Shown one piece after another: positions 1-8,982 of a DNA stretch of 64,000 nt. Under the pieces are notes generated by a model that had not been told where the DNA came from, searched no databases, and saw nothing but the letters and a program-made list of their open reading frames with translations. A program made the translations under genes and the position numbers. The stretch's first letter is position 1, and every line of letters starts with the position of its first letter. Location of the stretch: NCBI RefSeq assembly GCF_025061645.1, contig NZ_JANYMP010000008.1, positions 138,680 to 202,679 of the forward strand, written 5' to 3'. This DNA comes from Umezawaea endophytica. Its GTDB lineage: Bacteria > Actinomycetota > Actinomycetes > Mycobacteriales > Pseudonocardiaceae.

Positions 1-1260
1 GGCGTGGAGCCGATGGAGCTGCGCCGCAAGAACTGGATCAAGCACGAGGAGTTCCCGTTCACCACCGTCTGCGGGCTCACCTACGACTCCGGCAACTACG
101 AGGCCGCGACCGACCGGGCCATGGAGCTGTTCGGGTACGAGGAGCTGCGGCGGGAGCAGGCCAGGCGGCGGGAGAGCGGTGACCCGGTCCAACTGGGCAT
201 CGGGATCTCGACGTTCACCGAGATGTGCGGCCTTGCGCCGTCGCGGGTGCTCGGCTCGCTGCGCTACGGCGCGGGCGGCTGGGAGCACGCGGCGATCCGG
301 ATGCTGCCCACCGGGAAGGTCGAGCTGATCACCGGCACCTCGCCGCACGGGCAGGGGCACGAGACGGCGTGGAGCCAGATCGTGGCGGACCGGCTCGGCG
401 TGCCGTTCGAGGACGTCGAGGTGCTGCACGGCGACACGCAGTCGTCGCACAAGGGCATGGACAGCTACGGGTCGCGGTCGCTGGCCGTCGGCGGCACGGC
501 GATCGTGCTGGCGGCGGACAAGGTGCTCGCCAAGGCCCGCACGCTGGCCGCGCACCTGATGGAGTGCTCGGAGTCCGATGTGGACTTCTCCAACGGCCAG
601 TTCTCCGTGCGGGGCACCGGAACCAGCACCGCGCTCACCGACGTAGTGCTCGCGGCGCACGTGGCGCACAACCTGCCGGACGGCATGGAGCCGGGCATGG
701 ACGCCGAGTCGACGTTCGACCCGACGAACTTCTCGTTCCCGCACGGCACGCACCTGTGCGCGACGGAGGTCGACACCGAGACCGGCGCCGTGAAGATCCA
801 CTCGTACGTCTGCGTCGACGACATCGGCGAGGTGGTGAACCCGCTGATCGTCGAGGGCCAGGTGCACGGCGGGCTGGCGCAGGGCATCGCGCAGGCGCTG
901 TTCGAGGAGGCCGTGCACGACGAGTCGGGCACCCTCACGACGGCGACCCTGGCGGACTACCTGGTGCCGACGGCGGCGGACCTGCCGCACTTCACCACCG
1001 ACCGCACGGTGACACCCGCGGACTCCAACCCGTTGGGCGTGAAGGGGGTCGGCGAGGCGGGCACGATCGCGTCGACCCCGGCCGTGGTCAACGCGATCAT
1101 CGACGCCGTGCGCCACCTCGGCGTGACCGACGTCGAGATGCCGTGCACGCCGATGCGCGTGTGGAAAGCGGTGCACGAGGGCAAGGAGCGGGGTGTGCCG
1201 ACGACACCGGTCGCGGCGGGCGGCCTTGGCTCCATCGACGCGCAGGGAGGTGCGGAGTGA
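1..1260 (+). CDS. coxL: CO dehydrogenase / xanthine dehydrogenase family large (molybdopterin-binding) subunit, C-terminal part
   Basis: The gene enters from the left edge, so only the last ~419 residues are present. It is the large subunit of a molybdenum hydroxylase, which holds the Mo-pterin cofactor and the active site of a cytoplasmic heterotrimer (large, FAD and 2Fe-2S subunits). Visible family motifs are PMELRRKNWI at the edge, GTSPHGQGHETAWSQI, DDIGEVVNP, VHGGLAQGIAQALFEE and, near the end, GVKGVGEAGTI with the conserved catalytic Glu. The loop that separates true CO dehydrogenase (form I) from form II enzymes lies just upstream, outside the window, so the substrate is undecided. Its TGA overlaps the GTG of the next gene, which implies translational coupling. 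Confidence 0.9.
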   Translation, partial: GVEPMELRRKNWIKHEEFPFTTVCGLTYDSGNYEAATDRAMELFGYEELRREQARRRESGDPVQLGIGISTFTEMCGLAPSRVLGSLRYGAGGWEHAAIRMLPTGKVELITGTSPHGQGHETAWSQIVADRLGVPFEDVEVLHGDTQSSHKGMDSYGSRSLAVGGTAIVLAADKVLAKARTLAAHLMECSESDVDFSNGQFSVRGTGTSTALTDVVLAAHVAHNLPDGMEPGMDAESTFDPTNFSFPHGTHLCATEVDTETGAVKIHSYVCVDDIGEVVNPLIVEGQVHGGLAQGIAQALFEEAVHDESGTLTTATLADYLVPTAADLPHFTTDRTVTPADSNPLGVKGVGEAGTIASTPAVVNAIIDAVRHLGVTDVEMPCTPMRVWKAVHEGKERGVPTTPVAAGGLGSIDAQGGAE

Positions 1261-2111
1261 TCCCCGCGGAGTTCGAGTACGTGGCGCCGACCAGCGTGGA
1301 GGAGGCCGTCCGGGCGCTCACCGAGGCCGGTGAGGACGCCAAGGTCCTGGCCGGTGGCCAGAGCCTGATCCCGGTGCTGCGCATGAGGTTGGCCGCGCCG
1401 AACGTGGTCGTGGACCTGTCGAACCTGAGCGAACTGACCGGTGTCCGGGACGACGGCGACTCGCTGCTCATCGGGGCGATGACCACGCACTACGAGGTCC
1501 AGCGCGACCACCTGGTGCACGACCACGCCCGGCTGCTGGCGTTGGCCACCGACGAGGTCGCGGACCCGCAGGTGCGGCACCGCGGCACGTTCGGCGGCGC
1601 GCTGGCGCACGCGGACCCGGCGGGCGACCTGCCAGCCCCGGCGTTGGCGATGGACGCGACGATGATCATCGTCGGGCCGGGTGGACGGCGGGAGGTGCCC
1701 GCGGCGGAGTTCTTCGTCGACTACTTCACCACCGTGCTGGAGCCGAACGACGTCCTCGTCGACATCCGCGTGCCGAAGCTGACCGGGTGGAGCGCGCACT
1801 ACGAGAAGTTCAACCGGGTCGCGCAGGCGTGGTCCATCGTGGCCGTGGCCGCGGCGGTCCGGGTGTCCGACGGGACCATCGCCGAGGCGAGGGTGGCGCT
1901 CACCAACATGGGGCCGACCCCGGTGCGCGCGCACGGCGTGGAGGAGGCCCTGGTCGGGCAGCCCGCCACCGCCGAGTCGATCAACGCCGCCGCCGCCCGC
2001 GCGGCGGAGGGCACGAACCCGACGACGGACGGCAACGCCGACGCCGAGTTCCGCTCGCACCTCGCGCGGGTGCTGACCGGGCGGGCCATCACCGCAGCGG
2101 TGGGCGCATGA
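1257..2111 (+). CDS. coxM: CO dehydrogenase / xanthine dehydrogenase FAD-binding (medium) subunit
   Basis: This 284-residue protein is the FAD subunit that passes electrons from the 2Fe-2S subunit to an acceptor in a CoxLMS-type molybdenum hydroxylase. Both FAD-binding signatures are present: AGGQSLIPVLRMRLAAP near residue 35 and GTFGGALAHADPAGD near residue 110. The length matches the family (~285). The GTG at 1257 overlaps the coxL stop by four bases (GTGA), and the gene ends overlapping the coxG start, so coxL, coxM and coxG form one operon. The iron-sulfur subunit coxS is not in view and may lie upstream. Confidence 0.92.
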   Translation: MIPAEFEYVAPTSVEEAVRALTEAGEDAKVLAGGQSLIPVLRMRLAAPNVVVDLSNLSELTGVRDDGDSLLIGAMTTHYEVQRDHLVHDHARLLALATDEVADPQVRHRGTFGGALAHADPAGDLPAPALAMDATMIIVGPGGRREVPAAEFFVDYFTTVLEPNDVLVDIRVPKLTGWSAHYEKFNRVAQAWSIVAVAAAVRVSDGTIAEARVALTNMGPTPVRAHGVEEALVGQPATAESINAAAARAAEGTNPTTDGNADAEFRSHLARVLTGRAITAAVGA

Positions 2112-2767
2112 GGCTGGAGCACGAGTTCACGGTCCCGGCCCCGGTCGAGACCGTGTGGGCCGCGCTCCTGGACCCGGAGAGGGTGGCGCCGTGCATGCCC
2201 GGCGCCACCCTGACCGAGGTCGACGGGCCGCGGTTCACCGGCACCGTGAAGGTGAAGCTCGGCCCGATCACGTTGATGTACAAGGGATCGGGCGAGTTCC
2301 TGGAGACCGACGAGAAGACGCGCACGGCCGTGATCAAGGCGTCCGGCAAGGACGTCCGGGGCAACGGCACGGCGTCGGCCACCGTCACGGCGGTGCTGAC
2401 CGAGGCCGATGGCGGCACGCGGGCGGACGTCGTGACCGACCTCAGCATCACCGGCAGGCCCGCGCAGTTCGGCAGGGGCCTGATCGCCGAGGTCGGCGGC
2501 AAGATCATCGACCAGTTCGCGACTTGCCTGGCGAGTAGGCTCGGATCGGAGGAGGCTGGCGGGGACGACACCGACACCGACGACGCCCCCGAGGGGATCG
2601 ACGTGACCCAGCAGCACCTCAGAGCCGTTCCGGACCAGGCCGAGGAAGCAGAGGCGATCGACCTGCTCGGCACCGCGGGCGTGCCCGTGCTCAAGCGGGC
2701 CCTCCCGCTGGCGCTCGGCCTCGTCGTGCTCGTCCTGGTGATCTCGCGCCTGCGGCGGCACCGCTGA
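2108..2767 (+). CDS. coxG: CoxG-like SRPBCC protein with C-terminal membrane anchor
   Basis: This 219-residue protein has an N-terminal SRPBCC/CoxG domain (residues 1-~150; MRLEHEFTVPAPVETVWAAL, then CMPGATL and GPITLMYKGSGEF). After a charged linker comes one C-terminal hydrophobic helix (ALGLVVLVLVISRLRRHR). In CO oxidisers CoxG is needed to hold the hydroxylase at the membrane, and the tail anchor here fits that role. The ATG overlaps the coxM stop by four bases (ATGA), so it is the third gene of the cox operon. The assignment rests on domain recognition plus operon context. Confidence 0.85.
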   Translation: MRLEHEFTVPAPVETVWAALLDPERVAPCMPGATLTEVDGPRFTGTVKVKLGPITLMYKGSGEFLETDEKTRTAVIKASGKDVRGNGTASATVTAVLTEADGGTRADVVTDLSITGRPAQFGRGLIAEVGGKIIDQFATCLASRLGSEEAGGDDTDTDDAPEGIDVTQQHLRAVPDQAEEAEAIDLLGTAGVPVLKRALPLALGLVVLVLVISRLRRHR

Positions 2768-2784
2768 AGCACCGGTTCGGGAGG

Positions 2785-3888
2785 GTGTCGGCGGTCGTGA
2801 CCGCCTGCGCCCTCCTGGCCGCGTGCACGGCCACCGCGGGCAGCCCGGCGGCGGCGCCCGCCCCTTCCTCCTCGTCAGCCGCGCCTCCCGCCGCGCCCGC
2901 GGCCCAGGCCCCGCGGTCGTTCACACTGGCCGCGGGCGGCGACATCCTCATCCACCCCGCGCTCACCGACCAGGCCAAGGCCGACGGCGGTGGCGCCGCG
3001 AACTTCGGGCCGCTGCTGGAGGGGATGCGCCAGGCCGTGGCCGCGGACCTGTCGATCTGCCACCTGGAGACGCCGCTGTCCGCGCCGGGGGACCCGACGT
3101 TCGGCTACCCCGCGTTCAGCGCGCCGCCGGAGATCGCGAAAGCACTGGTGGACCTCGGGTACGACAGTTGCTCGACCGCGTCGAACCACACGCTGGACCG
3201 CGACGTGCGGGGCGTGCGGACCACGCTGGACGTGCTGGACTCGGTGGGCCTCAAGCACACCGGCTCGGCGCGCAGCCCCGAGGAGGCCGCGACCCCGCTG
3301 ATCCTGGACGCGAACGGCGTGAAGGTCGCGCAGGTGTCGTTCACCTACGGCTACAACGGGATCCCGCTGCCCGAACCGTGGATCGCGAACACCCTCGACC
3401 CGCAGCGCGTCATCGACGCCGCGCGCGCCGCGAAGGCCGCGGGGGCCGAGGTCGTGGTCGCCAGCCTGCACTGGGGCGCCGAGTACGAGGCCGACCCGAC
3501 GCTGGACCAGCGCAAGACGGCCGCGACCATCCTCGCCGACCCGGCGGTCGACCTGATCATCGGCACGCACGTGCACACCGTGCAGCCGATCGAGCAGATC
3601 GGCGGCAAGTGGGTCGTGTACGGCATGGGCAACGAGGTCGCGAAGCACGAGGAACCCCGCGGCACCACGGAGGAAGGCCTGATCGCCCGCTTCAGGTTCG
3701 TCGAGGGCGCGGCGGGCTGGAGGGTCGAGGAGGCGAAGTACCGCCCGACCCTGGTCGAGCTGGGCCCGCCGATCCGGGTCGTCGACCTGTCGTCGGCCCC
3801 GCCGACACCCCGGCGCACGGAAGCGCTGGCGCGCACCGACGAGATCGTCGGCCGCCTCGGCGCGGCGGCGGCCGGACTGGGGCGGTAG
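2785..3888 (+). CDS. CapA family lipoprotein (metallophosphatase fold)
   Basis: This 367-residue protein belongs to the CapA/PgsA family, named for poly-gamma-glutamate capsule synthesis. Members share a calcineurin-like phosphoesterase fold but their substrates are mostly unknown. Visible motifs are AGGDILIHP, ICHLETPLS, TASNHTLDRDVRGVRTTLD, LHWGAEYEADP and IGTHVHTVQPIE. The N-terminus has a hydrophobic stretch ending in LLAAC (Cys14) followed by an Ala/Pro/Ser linker, consistent with a lipoprotein. The GTG at 2785 is the only usual start, although the signal lacks the expected positive charges before the hydrophobic core. No pgs genes are nearby. It follows coxG by 17 bases. Confidence 0.85.
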   Translation: MSAVVTACALLAACTATAGSPAAAPAPSSSSAAPPAAPAAQAPRSFTLAAGGDILIHPALTDQAKADGGGAANFGPLLEGMRQAVAADLSICHLETPLSAPGDPTFGYPAFSAPPEIAKALVDLGYDSCSTASNHTLDRDVRGVRTTLDVLDSVGLKHTGSARSPEEAATPLILDANGVKVAQVSFTYGYNGIPLPEPWIANTLDPQRVIDAARAAKAAGAEVVVASLHWGAEYEADPTLDQRKTAATILADPAVDLIIGTHVHTVQPIEQIGGKWVVYGMGNEVAKHEEPRGTTEEGLIARFRFVEGAAGWRVEEAKYRPTLVELGPPIRVVDLSSAPPTPRRTEALARTDEIVGRLGAAAAGLGR

Positions 3889-3976
3889 CCGACTTCCCGG
3901 TGCCGTTGAACCGAAAGCGCCGCGTGCTCGTGACCCTGCTGTACATCGGGAACACCAGCACCGGAGGACAGCCGCC

Positions 3977-5626
3977 ATGACCGGGAACGACGCGAACCTC
4001 TTCGCCGCGAAGACGACGCTGCTCCGGCTCCCGCGGCGGGGCACCGGCTTCGGCGGGGTGCCCGCCGTCGGCCACCCGGCACCGGACCAGGCCATCGCCC
4101 CCGTCATGCCGCTGCCCCGGCACCCCGCGACCGCTCCGCTGCGCGTCGACGTCGTCGGCGGTGGCCCGGTCGGCCTCACGTTCGCCTGCACGCTGCGGGC
4201 GATGATGGGCGACCAGGTCGCGATCCGCGTCCACGACCCCCGCTGGCACCGGCGCAACGGCCGCGTCCTGTGGCGCGAGCGCGCCGAGGGCAACACCCGC
4301 CGCGAGCAGGTCGTGACGTTGCAGAGCAACGTGTGGTCCAACCTCCCGGAGAAGGTCAAGAGGCGGCTGTTCACCGAGGGCCGCTTCGGCGAGATGTGGC
4401 CGCTGGGCCCGGACTCCCCGGCCGAGCGCGGCCGTCCCCGCAACCTCAAGATCCGCTGGATCGAGGACTGCCTGCTGGACATGGCGCAGGACGTCTACGG
4501 CATCGAGCTGCGCGCCGAGGCGTACGAGGTCCCGGAGAAGTGGGACGGCACGCACGTCGTGGCGATCTGCGACGGCGCCAGGTCCAGGACCCGCGAGGCG
4601 CTCAAGGACGACTTCGGCACCCCCGACCGCGACTTCTACTCGATCAACGGCGAGCCGCTGGAGGAGACCGTCCTCGGCATCCGGGTCAGGTCGCACCTGC
4701 CGGACGAGTTCACCGTTCCGCTGACGGTCAGCCAGAACCGCTTCCTCTTCAACTCCCTCGGCGGCGGTTTCATCAACATGCGCCTCACCGCGGAGGAGGC
4801 GTCCGAGATCGTCGCGATCGGCGAGAACGGCCCGGTCGAGTGCATCGAGCGCTACTCGTGCACCCTGCGCCCACTGGGCGACCGCTTCGTCTGCGACCGC
4901 CACCTGTCCACGTTCAAGCCGTCGATCGACCCGCTCTCCTTCCTGTGGCCCAGGATCATGGACGGCATCCGCTTCTTCGGCGCCTCGCCGTCGGACTTCC
5001 TCAGCCTCACCTCGTTCAAGCTCGGCATGCGGCAGCACTCCCGCTTCACCGCCCAACTCGCGCCCGGCACGTGGGGCTTCCTGCTGGGCGACGCCGCCAA
5101 CTCGCTGCACTTCTGGCCGGGCCGCGGCCTCAACACCGGCGTCAAGAGCGCCCAGTCGCTCGCCACCACGCTCCGGGAACGCTGGCAGGGCAAGGCTTTC
5201 CGCTCGTCCGACTTCTCCTCGCACGAGGGCACCATGCAGCAGCTCCAGTACCGCGAGAAGTCCCGCGCGTGGACCACGATGGTCATGCCGGACGAGAACG
5301 GCGCACCTCGCGGCATCGAGGACCGCGTCCGCGACGGCCTCGAAGGCCCGTTCGACCGCCAGGCCCTCACCGCCGAGCTGTGGAACCGGGTCCGCGACGT
5401 CAAGGCCCGCCTCGCCCCGCGCATGGGCCACCTGCCGAACGACCAGTGGTACCTGGACAAGATCAACGGCCTGCACGTCAAGACCCTCAAGGTGATGGTC
5501 GAGACCGGCCCGTGGATCACCCGCGAGATCGGCGGCGACGAGATCTCGGTCAACGTCGAGTTCCCCGAACCGTCCCGCCGCGACCTCCCGCTCACCCACC
5601 TCCGCGCCACGTCGCTGGCGGGGTAG
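3977..5626 (+). CDS. FAD-dependent monooxygenase-like oxidoreductase
   Basis: This 549-residue protein has a Rossmann FAD-binding motif at residues ~57-72 (VDVVGGGPVGLTFACTL) after a ~55-residue Pro-rich leader. A later GDAANSLHFWPGRGLNTG segment matches the second FAD-contact motif of class A flavin monooxygenases. Many basic and aromatic residues lie between the two. The substrate is unknown. The ATG at 3977 has a GGAGG ribosome site about 10 bases upstream. The gene stands alone: it is transcribed away from menC and is followed by a GNAT gene after 25 bases. Confidence 0.7.
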   Translation: MTGNDANLFAAKTTLLRLPRRGTGFGGVPAVGHPAPDQAIAPVMPLPRHPATAPLRVDVVGGGPVGLTFACTLRAMMGDQVAIRVHDPRWHRRNGRVLWRERAEGNTRREQVVTLQSNVWSNLPEKVKRRLFTEGRFGEMWPLGPDSPAERGRPRNLKIRWIEDCLLDMAQDVYGIELRAEAYEVPEKWDGTHVVAICDGARSRTREALKDDFGTPDRDFYSINGEPLEETVLGIRVRSHLPDEFTVPLTVSQNRFLFNSLGGGFINMRLTAEEASEIVAIGENGPVECIERYSCTLRPLGDRFVCDRHLSTFKPSIDPLSFLWPRIMDGIRFFGASPSDFLSLTSFKLGMRQHSRFTAQLAPGTWGFLLGDAANSLHFWPGRGLNTGVKSAQSLATTLRERWQGKAFRSSDFSSHEGTMQQLQYREKSRAWTTMVMPDENGAPRGIEDRVRDGLEGPFDRQALTAELWNRVRDVKARLAPRMGHLPNDQWYLDKINGLHVKTLKVMVETGPWITREIGGDEISVNVEFPEPSRRDLPLTHLRATSLAG

Positions 5627-5651
5627 CGCCGTCGGTCCCTACGGTGGCGCG

Positions 5652-6137
5652 ATGAGCCTCCAGCCCGAGCCCATCACCACCGCGCGGCTCGTGCTGGAGC
5701 CGTTGCGGGTTGAGCACGCCGAGGAGATGGCGGTGTTGCTGGACGACGTCCGGCTGCACGAGTTCACCGGCGGTGAGCCGTTGGCGGTGGACCTGTTGCG
5801 GGACAGGTACGCCCGGCAGGTCGCGGGGGTCGGGCGGGGGTGGTTGAACTGGGTCGTGCGGTACGGCGGTCTGGTCGTGGGGACGGTGCAGGCGACGCTG
5901 GAGGGCGGGGACGCCGAGGTGGCCTGGGTGGTCGGTGTCGCGCACCAGGGGCGCGGGTTCGCGGGGGAGGCGGCTGTCGGGATGGCGGGGTGGTTGCTGG
6001 CCCACGGGGTGCGGGGGCTGGTGGCGCACGTGCACCCGGAGCACCTGGCGTCGGCGGCGGTGGCCCGGCGGGTGGGGCTGGTGGCGTCCGACGTGGTGGT
6101 CGACGGCGAGGTGCGGTGGGTCAGCGCAGGGCGGTGA
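5652..6137 (+). CDS. GNAT family N-acetyltransferase
   Basis: This 161-residue protein has the RimJ/RimL-like GNAT layout. It opens with TTARLVLEPLRVEHAEEM, has a central beta strand with acidic residues (AEVAWVVGVAHQGRGFAGEA) whose QGRGFAGEA matches the acetyl-CoA pyrophosphate loop, and ends in a C-terminal AAVARRVGL segment. It would transfer an acetyl group to an amine; the acceptor is unknown. Its 3' end overlaps the convergent menC gene by 17 bases. Confidence 0.85.
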   Translation: MSLQPEPITTARLVLEPLRVEHAEEMAVLLDDVRLHEFTGGEPLAVDLLRDRYARQVAGVGRGWLNWVVRYGGLVVGTVQATLEGGDAEVAWVVGVAHQGRGFAGEAAVGMAGWLLAHGVRGLVAHVHPEHLASAAVARRVGLVASDVVVDGEVRWVSAGR

Positions 6138-7071
6138 CGCGGGCCAGGCGGTCGAGCCAGCGGGCCGTGGTGGGGGCGTCGGCGGCGTAGCGGTCGGCCA
6201 GGTCGGGGAGCGGGGCCGTGGTCGGGACGGGCAGGTGGCCGTTCATCGGGCGCAGGGAGTCGGTGGCGACGTCGCCGGTCAGGAGCGACAGGGTCGCGAG
6301 GCCGCAGGCGTGGTCGAGGGACGGCAGGGCGGCGGCCAGCGCCAAACCCGCCGCCAGACCGACGGAGGTCTCCACGGCGGACGAGATGACGCACGGGAGG
6401 CCGGAGGCCTCGGCGACCTTCAGCGCTCGCCGGACGCCGCCCAGCGGTGCGACCTTGATCACGGCGATGTCGGCGGCACCCGCCACGGCGACCTTCAGCG
6501 GGTCCTCGGCGCGGCGGATCGACTCGTCGGCGGCGACCGGCACGGCCACCCGGCGGCGGACCAGCGCCAGCTCCTCGATGGTGCGGCACGGCTGCTCGAC
6601 GTACTCCAGACCACCCGCGGCGCGCTCCAGCGCGGAGATCGCCGCTACCGCGACGTCCACGTCCCACGCCGCGTTCGCGTCCACCCTGATCTTGCCGCCG
6701 GGGCCCAGCGCGTCGCGGACCGCGGCCACCCGCTCCAGGTCGGACGACAGCGGCGTGCCCGGATCGGCGACCTTCACCTTGGCCGTGGCGCAGCCGGACG
6801 CGGCCACGATCTCGTGCGCGCGCTCCGGCGACACGACGGGGACGGTGCAGTTGACCGGGATCGACGTGCGCAGCGGCGCGGGCCAGTGCAGGCCCGCGGA
6901 CTCCTCGGCGCACTCCAGCCACGGCACGCACTCGGCGTCGGAGTAGTCCAGGAACGGGCAGAACTCGCCCCACCCGGCAGGCCCCTCCAGCAGCACGCCC
7001 TCGCGCACGGTGATGCCCCGGAAGCGGTTGCGCATCGGGATCGCGTACACCCGGATCGAGGAGACGTCCAC
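6121..7071 (-). CDS. menC: o-succinylbenzoate synthase
   Basis: This 316-residue enolase-superfamily enzyme dehydrates SHCHC to o-succinylbenzoate in menaquinone biosynthesis. Catalytic elements are visible: the Lys of TAKVKVAD, the metal ligands in RVDANAAWDVD, YVEQPC and VAADES, and the second Lys in IAVIKVAPLGG, followed by ISSAVETSVG. The length fits the actinobacterial form. The GTG start at 7071 is close behind a CAGGAT -10-like hexamer, so the mRNA may be leaderless. It lies downstream of the XPB gene on the same strand, with a hairpin between. No other men genes are present. Confidence 0.92.
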   Translation of the reverse strand: MDVSSIRVYAIPMRNRFRGITVREGVLLEGPAGWGEFCPFLDYSDAECVPWLECAEESAGLHWPAPLRTSIPVNCTVPVVSPERAHEIVAASGCATAKVKVADPGTPLSSDLERVAAVRDALGPGGKIRVDANAAWDVDVAVAAISALERAAGGLEYVEQPCRTIEELALVRRRVAVPVAADESIRRAEDPLKVAVAGAADIAVIKVAPLGGVRRALKVAEASGLPCVISSAVETSVGLAAGLALAAALPSLDHACGLATLSLLTGDVATDSLRPMNGHLPVPTTAPLPDLADRYAADAPTTARWLDRLARVTALR

Positions 7072-7088
7072 GGCCCCATCCTGTCAAA

Positions 7089-7118
7089 CCCGGTGCCGCC
7101 CGGCCGGACGGCACCGGG
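7089..7118 (-). terminator. hairpin terminator after the XPB helicase gene
   Basis: A perfect 10-bp inverted repeat (CCCGGTGCCG / CGGCACCGGG) with a 10-base loop sits 5 bases past the XPB stop codon on the minus strand. A short TTTG follows in that direction. It separates XPB from menC. The U tract is weak. Confidence 0.55.
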
Positions 7119-7122
7119 GCCG

Positions 7123-8784
7123 TCAGTCGACCTCGGGCAGCTTCGGCGCCAGCAGGTCGTCGGCGTCGACGATCTTGTACGCGTAGCCCTGCTCCGCGAG
7201 GAACCGCTGGCGGTGGGCCGCGTAGTCGGTGTCCAGCGTGTCCCGCGAGACCACGGAGTAGAAGTGCGCCTGACGGCCGTCACCCTTGGGGCGCAACAAC
7301 CTCCCGAGCCGCTGGGCCTCCTCCTGCCTGGACCCGAACGTGCCGGACACCTGCACCGCCACCGACGCCTCAGGCAGGTCGATGGAGAAGTTCGCGACCT
7401 TCGACACGACGAGCACGCGGATCTCGCCCTTGCGGAACGCGTCGAACAGCTCCTCGCGCTCCTTGTTCTTCGTGGAGCCCTGGATGATCGGCGCGTTCAG
7501 CGCGGCGCCCAGGTCGTCGAGCTGGTCCAGGTACGCGCCGATGACGAGCGTCGGCTCACCGGGGTGCCTGTCCAGGATCGCTTGCACCACGGGCATCTTC
7601 GTGTGCGCCGTGGAGCACAGCTTGTACCGCTCCTCGGGTTCCGCGGTCGCGTACAGCAGCCGCTCGTTGTCGGTCAGCGTGACCCGCACCTCGGTGCACT
7701 CCGCGGGCGCGATCCAGCCCTGCGCCTCGATGTCGCGCCACGGCACGTCGTAGCGCTTCGGCCCGATGAGCGAGAACACGTCGCCCTCCTGGCCGTCCTC
7801 GCGGACCAGCGTCGCCGTCAACCCGAGTCGGCGGCGGGACTGGAGGTCCGCCGTCATGCGGAAGACGGGAGCGGGCAGCAGGTGCACCTCGTCGTAGACG
7901 ATGAGGCCCCAGTCGCGCGAGTCGAACAGCTCCAGGTGCTTGTACTCGCCCTTGGACTTGCGGGTGATCACCTGGTAGGTGGCGATGGTGACCGGGCGGA
8001 TCTCCTTGCGCTCGCCCGAATACTCGCCGATCTCCTCTTCGGTCAGCGACGTCCGCGCGATCAGCTCGCGCTTCCACTGCCTGCCCGCGACGGTGTTCGT
8101 CACCAGGATCAGCGTGGTCGCCTGAGCCTCGGCCATCGCCGCCGCGCCGACCAGGGTCTTGCCCGCGCCGCAGGGGAGGACGACCACACCGGACCCGCCC
8201 GCCCAGAACGCCCGCGCGGCCAGCCGCTGGTAGTCGCGCAGCTTCCAGCCGTCCTCGGCCAGCGCGATCGGGTGCGCCTCGCCGTCGACGTAACCCGCGA
8301 GGTCCTCGGCGGGCCAACCGATCTTGAGCAGCGCCTGCTTGAGCCTGCCGCGCTCGCTCGGGTGCACGACGATCGAGTCCTGGTCGATGCGCTCGCCGAG
8401 CATCGGCGCTATCTTCTTGTGCCGCAGCACTTCTTCCAGGACCGCTCGGTCTACCGTGCTGAGCACCAGGCCGTGGACCGGGTTGTTCGCGAGCTGCAAC
8501 CTGCCGAACCGGCTCATGGTGTCGACGACGTCGACGAGCAGGGGCTGGGGCACGGGGTAGCGCGAGAACCGCACCAGCGCGTCGACGACCTGTTCCGCGT
8601 CGTGTCCGGCGGCGCGGGCGTTCCACAAGGCGAGGGGAGTGACCCGGTAGGTGTGCACGTGCTCGGGAGCGCGCTCCAGTTCCGCGAACGGAGCGATGGA
8701 GGTGCGCGCCTCGTCCGCGAGCGGGTGGTCGACCTCCAGCAGCAAGGTCTTGTCTGACTGGACGATCAACGGTCCGTCGGTCAC
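7123..8784 (-). CDS. DNA repair helicase XPB
   Basis: This 553-residue superfamily 2 helicase resembles eukaryotic and mycobacterial XPB (Ercc3/Ssl2), a 3'-5' ATP-dependent DNA helicase of nucleotide excision repair. An N-terminal damage-recognition-like domain (residues ~1-180) precedes the helicase core. Motifs are RDYQRLAARAF (Q/Ia region), LPCGAGKTLVG (Walker A, ~200), VYDEVHLL (DEVH box, ~300), LGLTATLVREDG (motif III) and EEAQRLGRLLRPKG (motif VI, ~488). The GTG at 8784 has an AGGAG site about 9 bases upstream. In mycobacteria it sits next to the helicase-associated gene found here 11 kb away at 19797-22052. Confidence 0.95.
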   Translation of the reverse strand: MTDGPLIVQSDKTLLLEVDHPLADEARTSIAPFAELERAPEHVHTYRVTPLALWNARAAGHDAEQVVDALVRFSRYPVPQPLLVDVVDTMSRFGRLQLANNPVHGLVLSTVDRAVLEEVLRHKKIAPMLGERIDQDSIVVHPSERGRLKQALLKIGWPAEDLAGYVDGEAHPIALAEDGWKLRDYQRLAARAFWAGGSGVVVLPCGAGKTLVGAAAMAEAQATTLILVTNTVAGRQWKRELIARTSLTEEEIGEYSGERKEIRPVTIATYQVITRKSKGEYKHLELFDSRDWGLIVYDEVHLLPAPVFRMTADLQSRRRLGLTATLVREDGQEGDVFSLIGPKRYDVPWRDIEAQGWIAPAECTEVRVTLTDNERLLYATAEPEERYKLCSTAHTKMPVVQAILDRHPGEPTLVIGAYLDQLDDLGAALNAPIIQGSTKNKEREELFDAFRKGEIRVLVVSKVANFSIDLPEASVAVQVSGTFGSRQEEAQRLGRLLRPKGDGRQAHFYSVVSRDTLDTDYAAHRQRFLAEQGYAYKIVDADDLLAPKLPEVD

Positions 8785-8982
8785 GGGTGCCGGCTCCTGT
8801 CGGTTGGCGTTCTGCCATTGTCACAACAACGCGCAAGTCGCAGGCAGTCCCGTGGCTCACCGTGGCCCTGAGGCGACGCTCTGCACTTGGCGACGGTTTG
8901 GTAAAACTCTCCAAAACCAGCAATCGGGTGCCTACGTTCTGCTAGGTCCGGACACCCAACGGGACCTCCAGCAAAGGTGATC

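Noticed and set aside
957-2761. Minus-strand frames opposite coxM and coxG
   Set aside because: Arg/Gly/Ala-rich shadow translations typical of high-GC DNA with no domain.
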